Source of the DNA: Collimonas antrihumi | GTDB taxonomy: Bacteria > Pseudomonadota > Gammaproteobacteria > Burkholderiales > Burkholderiaceae_D | DNA: 64,000 nt | Direction of reading: 5' to 3' | Assembly: GCF_018304965.1 (NCBI RefSeq) | Contig: NZ_JAGQED010000005.1 | Coordinates: 1 to 64,000, forward strand | Shown: positions 1-8,670 of the stretch, one piece after another | Numbering within the stretch: the first letter of the stretch is position 1 | How the letters are laid out: each line of letters begins with the position of its first letter | Notes under the pieces: model-generated | Told to the model about the DNA's origin: nothing | The model's input: only the letters and a program-made list of their open reading frames with translations | Database searches by the model: none | Made by a program: the position numbers and the translations under genes

Positions 1-127
1 ACATCGTCGGCTTCTACAACAACGAACGTTTGCATTCAGTTCTGGGCAATCTGCCGCCCTCCGTCTACGAACGGAACATGGCAGCAAACAAACCTATCGT
101 CGTGTCCGAATTTACTTGACCACTACA
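1..127 (+). mobile_element. Right end of an IS3-family insertion sequence (partial)
   Basis: The first 119 bases read as the last part of an IS3-family OrfB transposase. The sequence just past its stop ends in CCACTACA at 127; the reverse complement starts TGTAGTGGTCAAG, as expected of an IS end beginning with TG. I infer that the element ends near 127. The left part lies outside the window, so the partner inverted repeat and target duplication cannot be checked. The exact end is an inference. Confidence 0.55.
3..119 (+). CDS. IS3-family transposase OrfB, C-terminal fragment
   Basis: The frame from base 3 gives 38 residues ending in a TGA at 117-119. It contains FYNNERLHSVLGNLPPSVYE, the typical tail of the rve/DDE integrase domain of IS3-family OrfB, just after the catalytic Glu region. 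The family nicks and joins IS ends during transposition. The start lies beyond the left edge, so nothing can be said about whether the whole element is intact. Confidence 0.85.
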   Translation: MVGFYNNERLHSVLGNLPPSVYERNMAANKPIVVSEFT

Positions 128-319
128 AGCAGGTTGTTGAGGGTTGTTACCTTCTTTGCCTTCGTCTTCTTTATTTTCGAGATGTTCGATGATCTCTTCC
201 ACACCCTTGTAGCCGGCAATCGCAGCTATGCCTTCGGTAAATATGGATGCATTCGGATCCAGTTTCTTAACACCTTCAACCGCAACAACTGCACCAATTA
301 CTTCTTCCAAAATGCCCAT
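65..319 (-). CDS. Small hypothetical protein, C-terminus probably replaced by IS sequence
   Basis: Starts MGILEEVIGAVVAVEGVKKL with AGGAGTAG just upstream, and is acidic and helical at its N-terminal half with a Glu/Lys-rich tail (ENKEDEGKEGNN). I recognise no family. The last 20 or so codons (after about residue 64) lie inside the IS3 right end, antisense to the transposase, so the native C-terminus was probably cut off by the insertion and the present stop is borrowed from the element. It may still be translated as an 84-residue chimera. Confidence 0.45.
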   Translation of the reverse strand: MGILEEVIGAVVAVEGVKKLDPNASIFTEGIAAIAGYKGVEEIIEHLENKEDEGKEGNNPQQPACSGQVNSDTTIGLFAAMFRS

Positions 320-348
320 GAGCTACTCCTTGAATCCTGAAAAATAAA

Positions 349-370
349 AGAGACAGGTTGCCCTGTCTCT
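349..370 (-). terminator. Rho-independent terminator of the 391-723 gene
   Basis: A perfect 9-bp stem (AGAGACAGG / CCTGTCTCT) with a 4-base loop. On the minus strand it is followed by TTTTATTTTT, a good U-tract, 21 bases after the stop of the Ala/Lys-rich gene. Confidence 0.8.
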
Positions 371-390
371 TGCGATGTGCGCCGCCTTGA

Positions 391-723
391 TTACTTAGGT
401 GCGGCTTCCTTGACCTCTGCCTTGGCTACAGCTGGCTGTGCTTTCGCTTCAGCTTTTACCGCTGTGTGATGGACCTTCGCCTTTGTGGTCTTGGCCTTCG
501 TGGTCTTGGCCTTCGTCTTGGCTTCGGTAGTTGCTACTTTGGCGTCAGTCTTTGCAGCGGCTTTAGCTTCAACCTTGCTTGTTTTCACATCTGCCTTGAC
601 GGCTTGAGTGGTGGTTGCTGCTGCTGGCGCTGCTGGCGCTACTGGTGCGGCTGGAGCAGAAGTTTGTGCGAAAACGGAAGTAGCGAACAGGCCGGCGATC
701 AGGGTAGCGATTAATTTGTTCAT
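391..723 (-). CDS. Ala/Lys-rich secreted small protein
   Basis: 110 residues. The first 19 form a clear Sec signal peptide (MNKLIATLIAGLFATSVFAQ, cleavage after AFA). The mature part is low-complexity: an Ala/Pro/Thr stretch and then repeated AKT/KTKA units rich in Lys and Ala, similar in composition to histone H1-like proteins. I expect a disordered periplasmic or envelope-associated polycation; no enzymatic domain is visible. It stands alone with its own terminator. A second gene of the same design is at 8050-8385. Function unknown. Confidence 0.8.
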   Translation of the reverse strand: MNKLIATLIAGLFATSVFAQTSAPAAPVAPAAPAAATTTQAVKADVKTSKVEAKAAAKTDAKVATTEAKTKAKTTKAKTTKAKVHHTAVKAEAKAQPAVAKAEVKEAAPK

Positions 724-865
724 TTGTGCACCTTTACATTATCTTGGTTACCTCAGGAAAATCCCGAGGGCTTGAGCAATAAACGACTGCCAGGCAGGTG
801 CTGTTGACTGCACTTACAAACGATTACAATTCGAAAAATCCTTTGCCGCGCACGGTCAGAACGAA

Positions 866-1272
866 TCAAGGTATCTGGTCAGCGTAACTGGTCAAATCGT
901 CCTCTAACTCGTCCTCTAACGGTCTGAGCGGGTACTCGGCCAGGCTGGCCCCTTCCGGCGCTACATCGGTGTCGTGGAAGGTGTAATAGTCGACCCCAGC
1001 TTGCTGAAAAATTCGAAAGCGGCGTCGGCCTTTTTGTGCGCCGGCGCCATGGCGTCGCCGCCTTCCTGCCACGGGCGGCGGAAGGTGCCTGCGCCGAACA
1101 CATCGGAACCAGGCCAGACGAAGCTGTGCCAGTAGCATGCCGCCATGCGCAGGTGTTCGCGCATGGGCCTGCCCAGCACCGGCTTGTCAGCGTTGTAATG
1201 GCGGAACGCCAGCGGCGATTGCGCCTGCTTGCCCTCGAAGCGGATCGGTGTAATGGAAGGGAAATAACTCAT
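866..1272 (-). pseudogene. xylA: Xylose isomerase remnant (frameshifted and truncated)
   Basis: From ATG 1272 (GGAG upstream) the reading [14 protein letters not shown], then [37 protein letters not shown] and [13 protein letters not shown] matches the N-terminal quarter of XylA, which isomerises D-xylose to D-xylulose. After SKLG (about 996) one base is missing; the next frame continues with [21 protein letters not shown], again XylA. Homology stops near 930, where the metal-site part of the about 440-residue enzyme should follow, and the frame ends with an unrelated acidic tail at 866. So the gene has one frameshift and a large deletion and cannot make an enzyme. Its neighbour galM fits a former sugar-catabolic locus. 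Confidence 0.85.
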
Positions 1273-1589
1273 TGCTGCTCTCCTGTCTGGTGGTGGTGCG
1301 ATGTTGGCGTGGGCCATTGGCGTGGGTAATACTAGCAACGGCAACTGGCGCCTCACAATTACGAAATCCACCAAGCGCACTAGCGATTCTTTCTATTGCA
1401 AGTGCACAAAACCGTATTTGGCCTGACGCTGGCGCTCCGGTTCGCTACAATCGTGGCGAACGGGCAGCAACCGGCCCGCAGCGGTCACCGCGCGAATACC
1501 AAGATCGTCAAGACCGTCAGGATCGGCTGATTCAAAATGAACCGGCGCAGCCATCACTTAATTAACTAATAAAACAGCGTCAGACAACG
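1273..1589. other. Intergenic region between the xylA remnant and galM
   Basis: About 317 bases between divergent genes. It should hold the galM promoter. I see no convincing promoter boxes, RNA structure or further gene; short open frames here look like chance. Confidence 0.4.
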
Positions 1590-2657
1590 ATGACCCAGAT
1601 CCCAATCTCCAGCACATCCGCCGAACACGGCGTCACTCTGTACACGCTACGCAATGCACATGATATGCGCGTCCTGATCAGCGATCGCGGCGCTACCTTG
1701 ATCTCGTGGTGGTCCCCTGACCGCTATGGCCGGGTGGCGGATATCTTGCTCGGCTATCCGGACAGCGGCGGCTATCAGAAAAACTCGCCATACTTTGGCG
1801 GCCTGGTGGGACGTTGGGGCAACCGCATCGCTAAAGGCCGCTTCGCCGTGGATGGCGCCGAGTTTCTGGTCGACCGTAACGATGGCGACAATCACCTGCA
1901 TGGCGGCGATGCCGGATTTCATCTGGCGCAATGGCGGGCCGAACCAGGTCCCGATGGATTACGGCTGACACTGGAATCGCCGGATGGTGACGGCGGTTTC
2001 CCTGGCAACGTCCAGGTTTCAGTCTTGTACAGCCTCGACGATGACGGCCGCCTGAGCATAGACTACAGCGCCACCAGCGATGCACCAACCCCGCTCAACC
2101 TGACCTCGCACGGCTATTTCAACCTGACCGGCGGCAGCAGCGACATTTACGATCACATCCTCTCGATCGCCGCCGATGAATATCTGCAAATCGACTCCCA
2201 ACTTATCCCGACAGGCATCGCCAACGTCGCCGGCAGCGCTTTCGATTTCCGCCAGCCCGCACCCATCGGCCCGCGCCTGGCCTGGCCCGATACCCAGCTC
2301 AAACTGGCAGGCGGCTTCGATCACTGCTACCGCCTGCAACCGCAAAGCCAAGCGATCAATGCCCCGAGCCAGAGCCGCAAAGCGCAAGCATTGAGAGAAG
2401 TAGCGACAGTCTACGATCCCGGCTCCGGCCGCCAGCTGTCAGTCTCGACCACAGAAAACGGCCTGCAGTTTTACAGCGGGAATTTCCTGGCCGGCATTCA
2501 CGGCCGCGCCGCCAAATCCTACGACATACACGACGGCTTTTGCCTCGAAGCCCAAGCCTATCCAAACCAGATCAACGGCCCCGACGCCGAAGCCGTAATC
2601 CTGCGCCCCGGCCAGGTCTACCGCCAAACCACAACCTACCAGCTATCAGTACGCTAA
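1590..2657 (+). CDS. galM: Aldose 1-epimerase (mutarotase)
   Basis: 355 residues, the usual length of GalM. It interconverts alpha and beta anomers of aldoses such as glucose, galactose or xylose in the cytoplasm. Family landmarks seen in order: GRWGNRIAKGRF near residue 76, NDGDNHLHGG with the substrate-binding His near 104, LTSHGYFNL with the catalytic His near 175, and FCLEAQAYPNQIN with the catalytic Glu near 319. No signal peptide. The adjacent xylA remnant suggests that it once served pentose use. A weak ribosome site precedes the ATG. Confidence 0.93.
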   Translation: MTQIPISSTSAEHGVTLYTLRNAHDMRVLISDRGATLISWWSPDRYGRVADILLGYPDSGGYQKNSPYFGGLVGRWGNRIAKGRFAVDGAEFLVDRNDGDNHLHGGDAGFHLAQWRAEPGPDGLRLTLESPDGDGGFPGNVQVSVLYSLDDDGRLSIDYSATSDAPTPLNLTSHGYFNLTGGSSDIYDHILSIAADEYLQIDSQLIPTGIANVAGSAFDFRQPAPIGPRLAWPDTQLKLAGGFDHCYRLQPQSQAINAPSQSRKAQALREVATVYDPGSGRQLSVSTTENGLQFYSGNFLAGIHGRAAKSYDIHDGFCLEAQAYPNQINGPDAEAVILRPGQVYRQTTTYQLSVR

Positions 2658-2690
2658 TCCCAAAAAATCAAAGCCGGAACAGCTAACCGG

Positions 2691-2726
2691 AGTCAACTTT
2701 CGCAGGTCTTATCGCGAAACTTGACT
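2691..2726. repeat. Inverted repeat between convergent galM and plc
   Basis: AGTCAACTTTCGC (2691-2703) pairs with GCGAAACTTGACT (2714-2726) with a single mismatch and a 10-base loop. It lies between two convergent stops, so it may act as a shared transcription stop, although there is no T-run; it may equally be a dispersed palindromic element. Confidence 0.5.
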
Positions 2727-2775
2727 TCGACCCCGCTTAGCGGCCCACGGAGTACATACGTTAGCGCACCCAGCC

Positions 2776-4959
2776 TCAAGTAGCAGCCATAGCCGGATCA
2801 CTAACCCCATGCGCACCAGTCTCCATGCGCCCGGCAAAGCGCCGGCTGAATCCCCCCACCGCCACCGTAGCCGTAAGGTCATACCAGTTCCCGTGCGCCC
2901 CGACCGGCCAATGCTGATCAAGCTGCATCCCGGCCGGCACATGGAAAGTCCAAGGCCCCGCTTTGCGGTAAGCATTAGCCTTGACCACAACATTGCAAGA
3001 CTTTTCCCCGCGATTCGCCATCGTCAGGCGAATCTGCTTGCTGACAATATCGTAACTGATCCGTACTTCCGGCTCAGCCGCATCCTCAACAGACAGCATC
3101 GCCAGATTGCCCTGGAACGCACGATGAAAGCCATTCGGCCCCAGCACCCACAAATCGTAGGCGCCGCGATCCGCATTCAAGTCCCAGCTGTCCTGCCACT
3201 CTTTGCCAGCTTCCAGCGCATAACGGCGTGGCACGCGATCCAGGTGCAAGCGATCATAAACATGGAATACCGCAGCGGCGCGACCAGTGTTGCGGAAGCT
3301 CAGTCCGATTGCGTTGTTCCTGACATTGACGCGGGCGCTGGCGTGCAGCTCGTACGGCAATGCACGCGAAGGCCGGACACCGGCAGCCTGCATTGGAAAC
3401 ACCTGCGTGCCCTCAGACGGCAAGGCAACCTGCTGCAATTTCTCTTGCTGGGCGCGAACCGCATCGGCCTCTGCCCGCGTGCGTTTCGGCAGCGTAGGCA
3501 AGACTTCGTGATTCGGATTGACGAAATTGAAGGCTGACATCAGGTCGCCGCAGACAGCGCGGCGATATGGCGTGATGTTCTCTTCCCTGACGTGGAAGCG
3601 GGCTTCAAGAAAACGCAGCACCGAGGTGTGATCGAATACTTGCGAATTGACCCAGCCGCCGCGGCTCCATGGCGACACCACATACATCGGCACGCGCGGC
3701 CCGGGACCGTAGGGATGTTTTTCATAAGTAGCCGAAGCTGCTTTTGAAAAATATTCACCATCGGTGGCGATGCTGGAATGGCCTGCCAGCTGGCCGCCAT
3801 CAAAAGCCGGGGCGCAAGGCGGCGGTACGTGATCGAAGAAGCCGTCGTTCTCATCGAAATTAATCAGCAACACCGTCTTGCTCCACACCTCAGGGTTGGC
3901 AGTCAAGGCATTCAACACTTCCTGGATATACCAGGCGCCCTGCACCGGGCTGGATGGTCCGGGATGCTCGCTGTAGTTTGCGGGCGCCACGATCCAAGAG
4001 ACTTGCGGCAATGTGCCAGCGCCGATATCTTCACGCAGAGCTGTCAGGAAGCCGCCATCCGGCATGGTGTTGCCGACGCCTTTGAAGAGCGGATTGACGG
4101 CGTCGTCGCTAGGCTGGTAGGGTGGAAAAGGAGCGCCGTCGACAGCATTGCCGCGCTTTTCATTAGCCTGGCGATAGGCGACGAATCCGGCCAGCGGATT
4201 GTCGGTGAAATTGTCCGGCATGTTCTGATACATTTTCCAGGACACGCCTTCTTTTTGCAGACGTTCCGGATAGGTTTTCCAGTTATAGCCGGTGGCGCTG
4301 GCGGATGGCTGCAGATGGTCCTGGCTATTGTCGAGGACCGGGCCACCCAGTTTACCGTCAGGGTCATTGCTGCCGGTCCAGTGGAATACCCGGTTAGGAT
4401 TGGTACCGCCGTGGAACGAGCAATGGTACGCATCGCACACCGTGAAGGCGTTCGCCAGCGCGAACTGGAAATCCAGTTCAGCGGAAGTGTAGTAACCCAT
4501 GGATTGCGTCTGCTTGTAAGTCGGCCAGTTGCTCATGCGCCCCAGGTCCCAGGCATCCTGCGCATTGTCATAAAAATGGCTGGTGCCGTGGACACGCTGG
4601 GCGTTGCCGATCTTGCTGTCGAGATGGTAAGGCAGGATGACGCGCGATTGCTTGGTATTCTTGTCGGTGTACGTCTGCTGCATCACATTGCGCTTGCCTG
4701 CCAGCGGAATCGGGAAACGATCGCCAAAGCCGCGCACGCCGTTGAGGGTACCGAAATAATGATCGAAGGAGCGGTTTTCCTGCATCAGGATCACTACGTG
4801 CTCGACGTCGCGGATGGTGCCGGTCTTGTTATTGGCGGGAATCGCCAGCGCCCTGCGGATCGCCTCCGGGAACGCGGCATTTGCAGTGACTGAATAAGCT
4901 GTGGCGGCGAGCGCGGTGCCGGCAGTGCGCAAGAAATGGCGTCGGTTTTTCTTGGTCAT
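2776..4959 (-). CDS. plcN: Phosphocholine-type phospholipase C, Tat-exported
   Basis: Starting at the ATG at 4959 (AAGGA upstream) gives 727 residues beginning MTKKNRRHFLRTAGTALA, a twin-arginine signal with the RRxFLR core; the longer frame upstream to 5103 lacks any signal logic. The domain starts at VEHVVILMQENRSFDHYFG, the metal/nucleophile motif of the phosphoesterase superfamily that includes acid phosphatase AcpA and PlcH/PlcN. The GGTNPNRVFHWTGS and NFDENDGFFDHVPPP motifs and the two C-terminal DUF756-type domains (about residues 500-720) complete the PLC layout. It should release phosphorylated head groups from phosphatidylcholine or related lipids outside the cytoplasm. Haemolytic versus non-haemolytic type cannot be told here; the symbol is tentative. 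Confidence 0.9.
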   Translation of the reverse strand: MTKKNRRHFLRTAGTALAATAYSVTANAAFPEAIRRALAIPANNKTGTIRDVEHVVILMQENRSFDHYFGTLNGVRGFGDRFPIPLAGKRNVMQQTYTDKNTKQSRVILPYHLDSKIGNAQRVHGTSHFYDNAQDAWDLGRMSNWPTYKQTQSMGYYTSAELDFQFALANAFTVCDAYHCSFHGGTNPNRVFHWTGSNDPDGKLGGPVLDNSQDHLQPSASATGYNWKTYPERLQKEGVSWKMYQNMPDNFTDNPLAGFVAYRQANEKRGNAVDGAPFPPYQPSDDAVNPLFKGVGNTMPDGGFLTALREDIGAGTLPQVSWIVAPANYSEHPGPSSPVQGAWYIQEVLNALTANPEVWSKTVLLINFDENDGFFDHVPPPCAPAFDGGQLAGHSSIATDGEYFSKAASATYEKHPYGPGPRVPMYVVSPWSRGGWVNSQVFDHTSVLRFLEARFHVREENITPYRRAVCGDLMSAFNFVNPNHEVLPTLPKRTRAEADAVRAQQEKLQQVALPSEGTQVFPMQAAGVRPSRALPYELHASARVNVRNNAIGLSFRNTGRAAAVFHVYDRLHLDRVPRRYALEAGKEWQDSWDLNADRGAYDLWVLGPNGFHRAFQGNLAMLSVEDAAEPEVRISYDIVSKQIRLTMANRGEKSCNVVVKANAYRKAGPWTFHVPAGMQLDQHWPVGAHGNWYDLTATVAVGGFSRRFAGRMETGAHGVSDPAMAAT

Positions 4960-5158
4960 GATGATCCAGTTTTCCTTATCAGGGTAAGCATCAGGTTGTG
5001 AGAGGATTGACTTCGGAGGACGGCACAAGATGGAACGGCCGAAAGCGACGTTGCCGGTACCTTGGACGTTATTCGAATTCAGCCATATATTGCCGTTGTG
5101 CATCTTTTTTTCGATGTAACGAAGTATTACGGCGAAATATTTCAGGGGTATGAAGATT

Positions 5159-5176
5159 CCGTGACCGTTCTGTCAC
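5159..5176. promoter_or_regulatory. Possible regulator site (Pho-box-like or dyad) between plc and phosphoesterase
   Basis: CCGTGAC-CGTT-CTGTCAC has the 7-4-7 spacing of a PhoB box, with the second half 6/7 to CTGTCAT. It is also a perfect 6-bp dyad (CGTGAC-CGTTCT-GTCACG). It lies between divergent genes that both act on phosphate esters, so phosphate control would make sense. The first half is a weak match, so this is tentative. Confidence 0.3.
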
Positions 5177-5265
5177 GAAGAGAAGTGTTACAACTGAGGG
5201 GTATGGCTACGCAGCTTGTCGGCCTTGGCTGAAACGCGATGGCCGACTGGTTTAGAATGCTCATC

Positions 5266-6027
5266 ATGAAAATTTCATTACTCTCAGATTTGCATTTGTC
5301 GGTGCACCCGATGGCGCCGCCTCAAACCGATGCCGACGTTGTGGTGCTGGCCGGCGATATCTGGCGGCCGACGGAAGCCATGCAGTGGGCCCGGCAGTTC
5401 GCTGTGCCGACGATTTTTGTTCCGGGCAATCATGAGTTTTACGGGAACGACCTGGTCAGCACCATGCGTGAACTGAGAAGCGCAGCGCAGGACAGCCATG
5501 TGCACGTCCTGCAGAAACAGGTGTTGCTGCTCAATGGCGTGCGCTTTATCGGCTGTACTTTGTGGACGGATTTCCGTTTTTTTGAAAGTGCCGAGCAACG
5601 CGATCAGGGCTTGAAACAAGCGACCGAGCTGGTCAGGGATTTTTCACGGATACGGGTGTCGCCGGATTTTCCCGAGACGTTTACGCCGGCCTTGTCGCAA
5701 CTGCTGTTCGACGACACGGTGGCGTGGCTGGAACAACAATTCGCGCAGCCCCATGACGGCCCGACCGTGGTGATCAGTCATCACGCTCCCAACTACCGCA
5801 GCGTGCATGAGCGCTTTGCCGGCTCGGCGCTGAACGCCTGTTTCGTGTCCGAGCTGGAACAACGCATCCTGGCATGGCAGCCCGCATTCTGGCTGCATGG
5901 CCATATGCATGACAGCTCCGATTACCGGATCGGCGCGACCCGTGTTTTGTGCAATCCACGTGGTTATGCGCGGGGCGGCAATGCGGAAAATGCCAGCTTC
6001 GATCCTCTGCTGACATTTTCCGTCTGA
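5266..6027 (+). CDS. Calcineurin-like metallophosphoesterase
   Basis: 253 residues from ATG 5266, chosen because MKISLLSDLHLS is the usual first strand of the fold; in-frame ATGs at 5239 and 5257 are possible. Metal-binding motifs appear in order: SDLHL (DxH), LAGDIW (GDxx), PGNHEFY (GNHE), VISHHAPN and WLHGHMHD (GHxH). The fold uses two metal ions to cleave phosphoesters; the substrate is unknown. It is cytoplasmic, with no signal peptide, and divergent from the phospholipase C gene. Confidence 0.88.
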   Translation: MKISLLSDLHLSVHPMAPPQTDADVVVLAGDIWRPTEAMQWARQFAVPTIFVPGNHEFYGNDLVSTMRELRSAAQDSHVHVLQKQVLLLNGVRFIGCTLWTDFRFFESAEQRDQGLKQATELVRDFSRIRVSPDFPETFTPALSQLLFDDTVAWLEQQFAQPHDGPTVVISHHAPNYRSVHERFAGSALNACFVSELEQRILAWQPAFWLHGHMHDSSDYRIGATRVLCNPRGYARGGNAENASFDPLLTFSV

Positions 6028-6088
6028 ATTTCCGTCTGAATCTCGCAAGTTAAGCCTCGCAGCTTGAGCCTCACTGCAGGCAAACGCC

Positions 6089-6415
6089 CTACTGCCCCAG
6101 CACCCCGAACTGCCAGGCAAAAAACACCGCCAGTCCGACCATAATGGTCAGCAATTGCTTGCGCGTTCCGGCGCACACCAGGATTGCAGCGGCGGCCGCA
6201 ATCAACTGCGGATTACGCCAGCTCAGCTCCATGCCCTGGCCGTGCGGCGCCACTATCATCGGCACGATAATCGCCGTCAACACGGTGACCGGCACAAAGG
6301 CCAGCGCTTCTTTCAGCCAGATCGGAAAAGCGGCGCGTTCGCCGAGCATGAAGATCGCCGCCTTGATGAATACCGTGATCAGCGCCATGCCTGCGATCAT
6401 TAAGGTGTACATCAT
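6089..6415 (-). CDS. azlD: Branched-chain amino acid exporter small subunit AzlD
   Basis: 108 residues with four hydrophobic spans and the family pattern ERAAFPIWLKEALAFVPVTVLTAIIVPMI. AzlD works with AzlC as a two-component exporter of branched-chain and related amino acids in the inner membrane. Its start overlaps the azlC stop by four bases (ATGA), a sign of translational coupling. Confidence 0.9.
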   Translation of the reverse strand: MMYTLMIAGMALITVFIKAAIFMLGERAAFPIWLKEALAFVPVTVLTAIIVPMIVAPHGQGMELSWRNPQLIAAAAAILVCAGTRKQLLTIMVGLAVFFAWQFGVLGQ

Positions 6416-7137
6416 GATTTTTTCCTTGTAGAGCGATGCAGCGCCTGCCAGTGCGACAGCGCCAGGCCGACGCTGACACCGGCCATGATCGCTGCCAGCA
6501 GACCTAGTTTATAAGGGAGGTCTCGCAAGAACCAGGCGAATACCCCGGCGGCCACAGCGGCAGCCAGTTGCGGTAAACGAAACAGCTGCGGCACCACAAT
6601 CGCGATGAAAGTTGCCACCATCGCAAAATCCAGCCCCAGCGTTTGCAGTTGCGGAAATGCCGTGCCAAACAGCAAGCCGACGAGCGTCCACAACTGCCAG
6701 TTGCCGAACATGGATAAACCCGATCCCAGGAAATACCAATGTCCATGCGGTTCATGGGCATGCTTCAGATAGTAGGCGTTCATCACGGCGAAGGTTTCGT
6801 CTGTCAGCAAGAAGCCGAGCAGGAAGCGCCAGCGTGCCGGCAAATGGCTGACATGCGGGAGCAAAGTCGCCGCATACAGCATGTGACGCAGGTTAACGAT
6901 GAAGGTGGCCATCCAGATCACCAGCAAGCCCACCTGCCCCGCCGCCAGGCCGACCGCGATGAATTGACTGGAGCCGGCAAACACGCCCAGCGACATCATC
7001 TGGCCCTGCCACGGCGCCAACGGGCCGGCGGCGGCCAGGGCGCCGAAAATCACGCCGAACGGTGCGGCGCCAATCAACATCGGCAAGGTATCGCGGGTGC
7101 CAGCGGCAAAACTGGACAGGGAGGTGGGATGCGGCAT
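6412..7137 (-). CDS. azlC: Branched-chain amino acid exporter large subunit AzlC
   Basis: 241 residues with the AzlC start pattern GTRDTLPMLIGAAPFGVIFGALA and the conserved LRHMLYAATL and FLLTDETFAV motifs. It has about six to seven membrane spans. Together with AzlD it forms the LIV-E type exporter (BrnFE in corynebacteria) that removes excess leucine, isoleucine, valine or their analogues. It is transcribed first in a two-gene operon, divergent from the racemase gene. Confidence 0.92.
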   Translation of the reverse strand: MPHPTSLSSFAAGTRDTLPMLIGAAPFGVIFGALAAAGPLAPWQGQMMSLGVFAGSSQFIAVGLAAGQVGLLVIWMATFIVNLRHMLYAATLLPHVSHLPARWRFLLGFLLTDETFAVMNAYYLKHAHEPHGHWYFLGSGLSMFGNWQLWTLVGLLFGTAFPQLQTLGLDFAMVATFIAIVVPQLFRLPQLAAAVAAGVFAWFLRDLPYKLGLLAAIMAGVSVGLALSHWQALHRSTRKKS

Positions 7138-7252
7138 AAGCTATTCCTTTGTGATGCCAGAATAGTAATGACAAGTACCGCTTTGCGCTAGTATGTTCTT
7201 GCTCTGTGCATGCCGGATATTAGATATCAACCCTCACCTCCAGGGAGTTTTT

Positions 7253-7951
7253 TTGAAGATCATTGGTCTTATCGGCGGCATGAGCTGGGAGTCGACCGTT
7301 CCCTACTACCGTCAAATCAACGAAACGGTCAAGCAGCGGCTAGGCGGGTTGCACTCTGCGAAAATCATTCTCTACAGCGTCGACTTCCACGAGATTGAAC
7401 GCTTGCAGCATGCCGGCGACTGGACCGCTGCCGGCGCCAAAATGGCTGAAGCGGCACAGGCATTGGAACGCGCCGGCGCCGACTTCCTGGTTTTGTGCAC
7501 GAACACCATGCACAAGGTTGCTGCCGCAATTGAAACTGCGGTTGACATACCCTTGTTCCATATCGCCGACCCTACCGCTGACGAAATCAAGAAAGCCGGC
7601 TTGTCGACCATTGGTTTGCTAGCCACTCGCTTCACGATGGAACAAGCGTTCTACAAAGATCGCTTGCGTGACCATCATGGCTTGCAGATATTGACACCCG
7701 TACAGGAAGATCGCGAACTGGTTCATCGCATCATCTATGAAGAACTTTGTCTGGGAAAAGTGAACGAAGCATCGCGCGCCGATTACCGCCGGGTGATGGC
7801 AGGCCTGATCGCGCAAGGTGCGCAGGCGATCATTCTCGGCTGCACCGAAATTTCGCTATTGATCGGCGCCGAAGACTCCCCGGTACCGTTGTTTGACACT
7901 ACCACCATTCATGCGCGCAAAGCCGCCGACCTGGCGCTTGCGGCGGCATGA
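7253..7951 (+). CDS. Aspartate/glutamate racemase family protein
   Basis: 232 residues from TTG 7253, chosen because AGGGAG (7242-7247) sits five bases before it and the product then starts LKIIGLIGGMSWEST, the family N-terminus. Upstream codons look non-coding. The two catalytic cysteines of the cofactor-free racemases are present, in FLVLCTNTMHK and IILGCTEISLL. It interconverts L- and D-Asp/Glu or another amino acid (YgeA/RacX type); D-amino acids go to the wall or to signalling. The substrate cannot be told from sequence. Divergent from azlCD. Confidence 0.88.
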   Translation: MKIIGLIGGMSWESTVPYYRQINETVKQRLGGLHSAKIILYSVDFHEIERLQHAGDWTAAGAKMAEAAQALERAGADFLVLCTNTMHKVAAAIETAVDIPLFHIADPTADEIKKAGLSTIGLLATRFTMEQAFYKDRLRDHHGLQILTPVQEDRELVHRIIYEELCLGKVNEASRADYRRVMAGLIAQGAQAIILGCTEISLLIGAEDSPVPLFDTTTIHARKAADLALAAA

Positions 7952-8049
7952 TGTTCTGCGCTTAATCTACTGCTTCCAACGTGCGGCCGCTTGCCGGGCT
8001 TACTGTTTAAGGCGCGCGGCCGACGTTGGGGACAAACACAGGTCGAATT

Positions 8050-8385
8050 TTATTTAGGTATCGGATCGGTTGCCAATGCCTTGTTGCGGACACTGGTCGA
8101 TTCCAGTTTCTCCTCTTTCAAATCGGATTTCGCCTCCGCTTTCTCGACCTTCATATTTGCTTTTGCGGTTTTCTTTTTAGCCTTGTAGTCCGCCGTGGCG
8201 TCGCTGTCGGATTGGCGCTTTTGCACCAGCGGATCGGTGGCGACAGCCGCTTTGGCGCCAACGCTGACTCCAGCGGTACCGTTAGCGCCAACGGCGTCAT
8301 CGGTAGAAACGGTGGTTTGCGCCTGGGCCAGATTCATACATAGCAGTGCTGAAACAGCCAGCATAAGAGTGCGAATATTTTTCAT
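8050..8385 (-). CDS. Small secreted Lys/Ala-rich protein
   Basis: 111 residues with a Sec signal peptide (MKNIRTLMLAVSALLCMNLAQAQ, cleavage after AQA). The mature part has a Gly/Ala/Val segment and then a Lys/Glu/Ala helix (YKAKKKTAKANMKVEKAEAK) that could form a charged coiled coil. Same general design as the protein at 391-723, although not an obvious copy. No catalytic motif. Function unknown; probably periplasmic. Confidence 0.72.
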   Translation of the reverse strand: MKNIRTLMLAVSALLCMNLAQAQTTVSTDDAVGANGTAGVSVGAKAAVATDPLVQKRQSDSDATADYKAKKKTAKANMKVEKAEAKSDLKEEKLESTSVRNKALATDPIPK

Positions 8386-8670
8386 GATAGATCCTTTGTA
8401 AAAACAAGACTAAGGTTAAAGGCAATCATGGATCGGGTTTGTGCGCTAACCAACTTAGCGCGCCACCCCGAACAAATTGCGGCCTGCGCTTGCTACGCGC
8501 GGCTTTGCGGCCGACAGCAAGTTGCTCGGCGGGATTTTTTCGATAAAAAAAACGCGGATTGAAACTTTACATTCTCGATTTTTTGCACAAAGATATAAAC
8601 GTCAGCAACGCTTTTTCAACTTTCTGATGGTGGCGGTTTGACATGCTGCTGCCGTCTAAATGGAGAGAAT

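Noticed and set aside
3778-4893. 371-codon open frame on the plus strand
   Set aside because: It lies wholly antisense to the phospholipase C gene, has no family features and follows from codon bias.
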